A stretch of 64,000 nucleotides of DNA from Aquabacterium humicola (GTDB taxonomy: Bacteria > Pseudomonadota > Gammaproteobacteria > Burkholderiales > Burkholderiaceae_C): assembly GCF_030167915.1 (NCBI RefSeq), contig NZ_JARGNB010000005.1, positions 124,001 through 188,000 of the forward strand, read 5' to 3'. The notes under the pieces were generated by a model. The model worked only from the letters and a program-made list of their open reading frames with translations. It did not search any database and had not been told where the DNA came from. Made by a program: the position numbers and the translations under genes. Positions 61,099 through 64,000 of the stretch are shown here, one piece after another (position 1 is the first letter of the stretch; every line of letters starts with the position of its first letter).

Positions 61099-61157
61099 CA
61101 TCTGCGGTGTATCTTATCTGGCGCGATTCGCCAAAGCAACATCTGCGATGAATCTTT
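61099..61157. promoter_or_regulatory. Paired 18-bp direct repeats at the oxidase promoter
   Basis: CATCTGCGGTGTATCTTA at 61099-61116 and CATCTGCGATGAATCTTT at 61140-61157 agree at 15 of 18 positions and start 41 bases apart. A short inverted repeat TGGCG-CGATT-CGCCA lies between them (61119-61133). They flank a predicted leftward promoter and are likely binding sites for the adjacent Rrf2-type regulator. Confidence 0.5.
61111..61139 (-). promoter_or_regulatory. Predicted promoter of the oxidase operon
   Basis: On the minus strand, -35-like TTGCTT (61134-61139) and -10-like TAAGAT (61111-61116) are 17 bases apart. The left direct repeat covers the -10 and the right one begins just beyond the -35, a layout suited to repression. 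Confidence 0.35.
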
Positions 61158-61245
61158 TTTTGTGGCGGATGCCATGGGAGCCGGACACGCGGCGGGCCGC
61201 AAAGTAGACTCCCACCTACCGCTTTGAGGCGACGAAAGCCGACGC

Positions 61246-61746
61246 ATGCGCCTGACGCTCTACACCGACTACACGCTGCGGGTGATGATCTACCTGTCGG
61301 TGCGGTACCGCGACGGCGGCGTCGCGACGATCGACGAGATGGCCACCGCCTACGGCATCTCGCGCAGCCACCTGACGAAGATCGTGCACGAGCTCGGCCA
61401 GCACGGCTTCATCGAGACCGTGCGCGGCCGCTCGGGCGGCGCGCGGCTGGCGCGCGCGCCGCAGCAGATCTCGGTCGGCGAGGTCGTGCGCATGGCCGAG
61501 AAGGACTTCGCCGTCGTCGCCTGCCACGACACGACAGTCGAGTCCGACTGCGCCGTCTTCCAGGCCTGCAACCTGAAGCGCGGCATGCGCCGCGCCGTCG
61601 ACGCGTTCATGCACGAGCTCGACAAGATGACCTTCGCCGATGCGATCACCGTGCCGCAGGTGGCCGCGTCGCTGCTCGGCGTGCCGGCCGAAGCGCCGAT
61701 GGCGATGCCGCGCCCGGGCAGCGGGCGGCGCGCCGCGGCGCGCTGA
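61246..61746 (+). CDS. nsrR: Rrf2-family regulator, NsrR-like
   Basis: A 166-residue winged-helix regulator. It opens 'MRLTLYTDYTLRVMIYLSVR', closely like NsrR (MxLTxFTDYxLRxLIY). The recognition helix region is 'YGISRSHLTKIVHELGQHGF', and three Cys (Cys93, Cys102, Cys108 in ACHDTTVESDCAVFQAC) match the iron-sulphur ligands of NsrR. It should respond to nitric oxide and repress target genes. It diverges from the oxidase operon across 164 bp with direct repeats at the promoter, so that operon is the likely target. IscR or RsrR-type alternatives are less good because of the opening and Cys spacing. Confidence 0.82.
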   Translation: MRLTLYTDYTLRVMIYLSVRYRDGGVATIDEMATAYGISRSHLTKIVHELGQHGFIETVRGRSGGARLARAPQQISVGEVVRMAEKDFAVVACHDTTVESDCAVFQACNLKRGMRRAVDAFMHELDKMTFADAITVPQVAASLLGVPAEAPMAMPRPGSGRRAAAR

Positions 61747-61839
61747 AACGCCCGCCCTCCCCCGGCGGATCGACGCGCCGGCCCCGGGCCGGCATGCCGC
61801 TTGCCGTACGATCGCCGTGTCCTGTCGTGGGGAGTGGCC

Positions 61840-62514
61840 ATGCTGCGTCTTGACCCGGTGCCGCGCCTCGCGGCTCGCCTGGTGCTGATCACCGCGCTCG
61901 CCGCCGCCTTGACCGGCTGCGGCTACAACGACTTCCAGCGCCTGGACGAGCAGGTGCGCGCCAGCTGGTCCGAAGTGCTGAACCAGTACCAGCGCCGCGC
62001 CGACCTGATCCCCAACATCGTCGCCACCGTGAAGGGCGAAGCGGCCTTCGAGCAGGAGACGCTGACGCGCGTGGTCGAGGCGCGCGCCAAGGCGACGTCC
62101 GTGCAGGCGACGCCCGAGCTGATCAACGACCCGGCGGCCTTCCAGAAATTCCAGGCGGCGCAGGGCGAGCTGTCGAGCGCACTGAGCCGGCTGCTGGTGG
62201 TGACCGAGAACTACCCGAACCTGAAGGCCAACCAGGGCTTCCAGGACCTGCGGGTGCAGCTCGAAGGCACCGAGAACCGCATCACCGTCGCGCGCAACCG
62301 CTACATCCAGTCGGTCGCGCAGTTCAACGTGCTGGCACGCAGCTTCCCGACCAACCTGACGGCCAAGGTCTTCGACTACGAGCCGAAGCCGAGCTTCACG
62401 GTGGCCGACGAGCGCCAGATCTCCACGCCGCCGACGGTGAGCTTCGACGGCCCGGCGCGAGGACCCGCCGGCTCCACGGCGGCGTCGGCACCGGCCGCAC
62501 CGGCTTCGCGCTGA
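61840..62514 (+). CDS. lemA: LemA family lipoprotein
   Basis: A 224-residue protein; ATG 61840 follows GGGGAG. Leader 'LVLITALAAALTGC' ends with a lipobox. The LemA core of long helices follows: 'RLDEQVRASWSEVLNQYQRRADLIPNIVATVKG' (split), 'TRVVEARAKATS', and 'YPNLKANQGFQDLRVQLEGTENRI'. Function is unclear; LemA is usually encoded with TPM-domain proteins, as here (15-base gap to the next gene). Confidence 0.9.
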   Translation: MLRLDPVPRLAARLVLITALAAALTGCGYNDFQRLDEQVRASWSEVLNQYQRRADLIPNIVATVKGEAAFEQETLTRVVEARAKATSVQATPELINDPAAFQKFQAAQGELSSALSRLLVVTENYPNLKANQGFQDLRVQLEGTENRITVARNRYIQSVAQFNVLARSFPTNLTAKVFDYEPKPSFTVADERQISTPPTVSFDGPARGPAGSTAASAPAAPASR

Positions 62515-62528
62515 CGCGGCCCGCGCCG

Positions 62529-63452
62529 ATGGCCGCCGTGGCCGCTCTGGCTGCCCTGCTGGTGGCGCTGCTGTTCGGCGCCGCGCCGGCGCTGGCGCAG
62601 GCGCCGCAGCCGGTGCCGCCGCTCGACGCGCGCGTCATCGACCGCAGCGCCACGCTGACCGACGGGCAGCGCGCGGCGCTCGAGGCCAAGCTGGCCGCCT
62701 TCGAGCAGCAGGCCGGGCCGCAGATCGTCGTGCTGCTGGTGCCGACCACCGCACCCGAGGACATCGTGGGTTATGCGCAGCGTGTCGGCGAAACCTGGAA
62801 GATCGGCCGCCGCGAGGTCGGCGACGGGCTGCTGCTGGTGATCGCGAAGGACGACCGTGCGGTGCGCATCGCGCCGGCGAAGGCGCTCGAGGGCGCGGTG
62901 CCGGACCTCGCCGCGCGGCAGATCATCGACCGGCAGATGCTGCCGGCCTTTCGCAACGGCGATTTCGCGGGCGGCCTGAATGCCGGCGTGGACGCGCTGA
63001 TGGCGCGCATCCGCGGCGAGCACCTGCCGGCCCCGGCCCCGCGCGGCGCCGGCACGCGGGGCCCGGCCGGCGGCTTCGACCTCGGCGGCCTCGGCCTGCT
63101 GTTCTTTGCCGGCGTGCCGATCGTCGGCGGCATGCTGTCCGGGCTGCTCGGACGGCGGCTCGGCGCGGCCCTGACGGCCGGCGGTGCCGGCGCGCTGGCC
63201 TGGTGGCTGGGCGCCGGCCTGGCGGTCGCGGCCGTGGCGGCGGTGATCGCGCTGGTGATGGTCGGCGTGCTCGGCGTCGGCGGCGGTGCGCGCGGCCACC
63301 GCCGCGGCGGGCTGCGCGGCATGGCACCGCCCATCGTCTGGGGCGGCGGCGGTGGCGGCTGGGGCGGCGGCGGGTTCTCCGGCGGCGGAGGCGGCTTCTC
63401 GTCCGGCGGCGGCGGCGACTTCGGCGGCGGCGGCGCGTCCGGACGCTGGTGA
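62529..63452 (+). CDS. TPM-domain protein with Gly-rich tail (YgcG-like)
   Basis: A 307-residue protein. Signal peptide to about residue 23, then a TPM (TLP18.3/Psb32/MOLO-1) domain at about 30-165: 'VIDRSATLTDGQRAALEAKL', 'GPQIVVLLVPTTAPEDI', 'VGDGLLLVIAKDDRAVRI'. Two membrane segments follow ('LGLLFFAGVPIVGGMLSGLL', 'GLAVAAVAAVIALVMVGVLG'). It ends in a tail rich in GGGG with Ser, Phe and Trp, common in this family. Role unknown, often envelope-related with LemA. Confidence 0.88.
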   Translation: MAAVAALAALLVALLFGAAPALAQAPQPVPPLDARVIDRSATLTDGQRAALEAKLAAFEQQAGPQIVVLLVPTTAPEDIVGYAQRVGETWKIGRREVGDGLLLVIAKDDRAVRIAPAKALEGAVPDLAARQIIDRQMLPAFRNGDFAGGLNAGVDALMARIRGEHLPAPAPRGAGTRGPAGGFDLGGLGLLFFAGVPIVGGMLSGLLGRRLGAALTAGGAGALAWWLGAGLAVAAVAAVIALVMVGVLGVGGGARGHRRGGLRGMAPPIVWGGGGGGWGGGGFSGGGGGFSSGGGGDFGGGGASGRW

Positions 63453-63457
63453 CTGCG

Positions 63458-63976
63458 ATGCCCGACACCTCGAATCGCTGGACGCGCCTGCTGCGCCACC
63501 GCTGGCACGACGACGCCGAAGCCCGGCGCCTGCTGGACGACGCCGCGCTCGACCGGCTGCAGCAGCGCATCGAGGCCAGCGAGCGCCGGCACAGCGGCGA
63601 GATCCGCCTGTGCATCGAAGCCGCGCTGCCGCTGGCCGAGCTGTGGCGCGGCACGGCCGCGCGCGAACGGGCGCTGGCGCTGTTCGGCCAGCTCGGCGTC
63701 TGGGACACCGAGTTCAACAACGGCGTGCTGATCTACCTGCTGCTGGCCGAGCACGCGATCGAGATCGTCGCAGACCGCGGTGTCGACCGCCTCGTGCCGG
63801 CCGGCCACTGGGCCGCGGTGACGCAGCACATGGCCGCAGCCTTCCGCGACGGCCGCTTCGAGGCCGGCCTGATGGCGGCGATCGAGGCGGTGGAGGCGAC
63901 GCTGCTGCAGCAGTTTCCGCTCGCGGCCGGCGCGGGCGATGCCAACGAGCTCGCCGACCGGCCACTGCGCCTCTAG
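63458..63976 (+). CDS. Second TPM-domain protein (short)
   Basis: A 172-residue protein with a TPM domain but no signal peptide or membrane span: 'LLDDAALDRLQQRIEASERRH', 'GEIRLCIEAALPL', 'NNGVLIYLLLAEHAIEIVADRGVD' (split). A GTG at 63449 would overlap the previous stop as GTGA and add three residues; I keep ATG 63458. It completes the LemA-TPM-TPM trio. Confidence 0.85.
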   Translation: MPDTSNRWTRLLRHRWHDDAEARRLLDDAALDRLQQRIEASERRHSGEIRLCIEAALPLAELWRGTAARERALALFGQLGVWDTEFNNGVLIYLLLAEHAIEIVADRGVDRLVPAGHWAAVTQHMAAAFRDGRFEAGLMAAIEAVEATLLQQFPLAAGAGDANELADRPLRL

Positions 63977-64000
63977 CCTCTGGTTGGCACGGCCTCTCAG

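Noticed and set aside
63340-63452. GGC-rich tandem repeat as a DNA repeat element
   Set aside because: It encodes the normal Gly-rich tail of a TPM-domain protein.

Overview
The window is very GC-rich chromosomal DNA, densely packed with codirectional gene runs, overlapping start/stop codons and frequent GTG/TTG starts. Gene content (TonB receptors, SapC/halogenase-like cluster, cbb3-type oxidase with an NsrR-like regulator, two MalT-like regulators, a DJ-1/GlxA pair) suggests a betaproteobacterium, probably Burkholderiales near the Roseateles/Rubrivivax/Leptothrix group. That placement is inference. I saw no rRNA, tRNA, CRISPR array, transposase or integrase.

Layout. 1-6461: a truncated AraC regulator, a metallothionein-like peptide, a LuxR regulator, a small Tat-type secreted protein, a methyltransferase, two uncharacterised proteins and a chromosomal relative of AAC(6')-Ib aminoglycoside acetyltransferases. 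6505-11349: a compact divergent three-gene set, visibly less GC-rich in the line I counted. It encodes a TPR-trypsin protease and an alpha/beta hydrolase on one strand, and a TIR/deoxyribosyltransferase-like + TPR + SLOG-like protein on the other. It looks like an NTP/nucleotide-linked conflict (defence) system and is the best candidate for an undescribed system here.

11346-27184 plus 33452-34498: a beta-glucan use locus. It holds a TonB receptor, two flavin halogenase-family proteins, a SapC protein, a JmjC-like cupin, a polysaccharide deacetylase, a secreted GH16 glucanase, a complete ABC importer with a GH1 beta-glucosidase, and a LacI repressor. Three perfect copies of a 14-bp palindrome (TGAAAGCGCTTTCA or one base off) sit in the two divergent or upstream control regions, and a 12/14 copy lies before the lacI gene, so the locus can be read as one regulon. 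Between importer and repressor lies a four-gene cell-wall cassette (27343-33376): lipoprotein, trypsin-SleB fusion, membrane protein with a peptidoglycan-binding-like end, and amidase.

34636-45988: a MalT-like regulator, a DJ-1-type lipoprotein divergent from a GlxA-type regulator, two metallo-beta-lactamase-fold proteins, an Asp/Glu racemase-like protein, an S41 peptidase, a lipase-like lipoprotein and an acyltransferase. 46007-50210: a probable pterin-related pathway (dehydrogenase, atypical PTPS/QueD-like protein, glycosyltransferase, methyltransferase, RibD-type reductase). 50345-56938: glutathione reductase, a secreted metzincin with PPC and PKD domains, and a second MalT-like regulator. 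56997-61746: a cbb3-like oxidase operon in which the CcoS assembly protein appears fused to CcoN, with SCO and an extra cytochrome c, divergent from an NsrR-like regulator. 61840-63976: LemA and two TPM-domain proteins, a common trio.

Most starts were set by Shine-Dalgarno spacing or signal-peptide fit. Family assignments are from motif reading and memory only; no searches were run.
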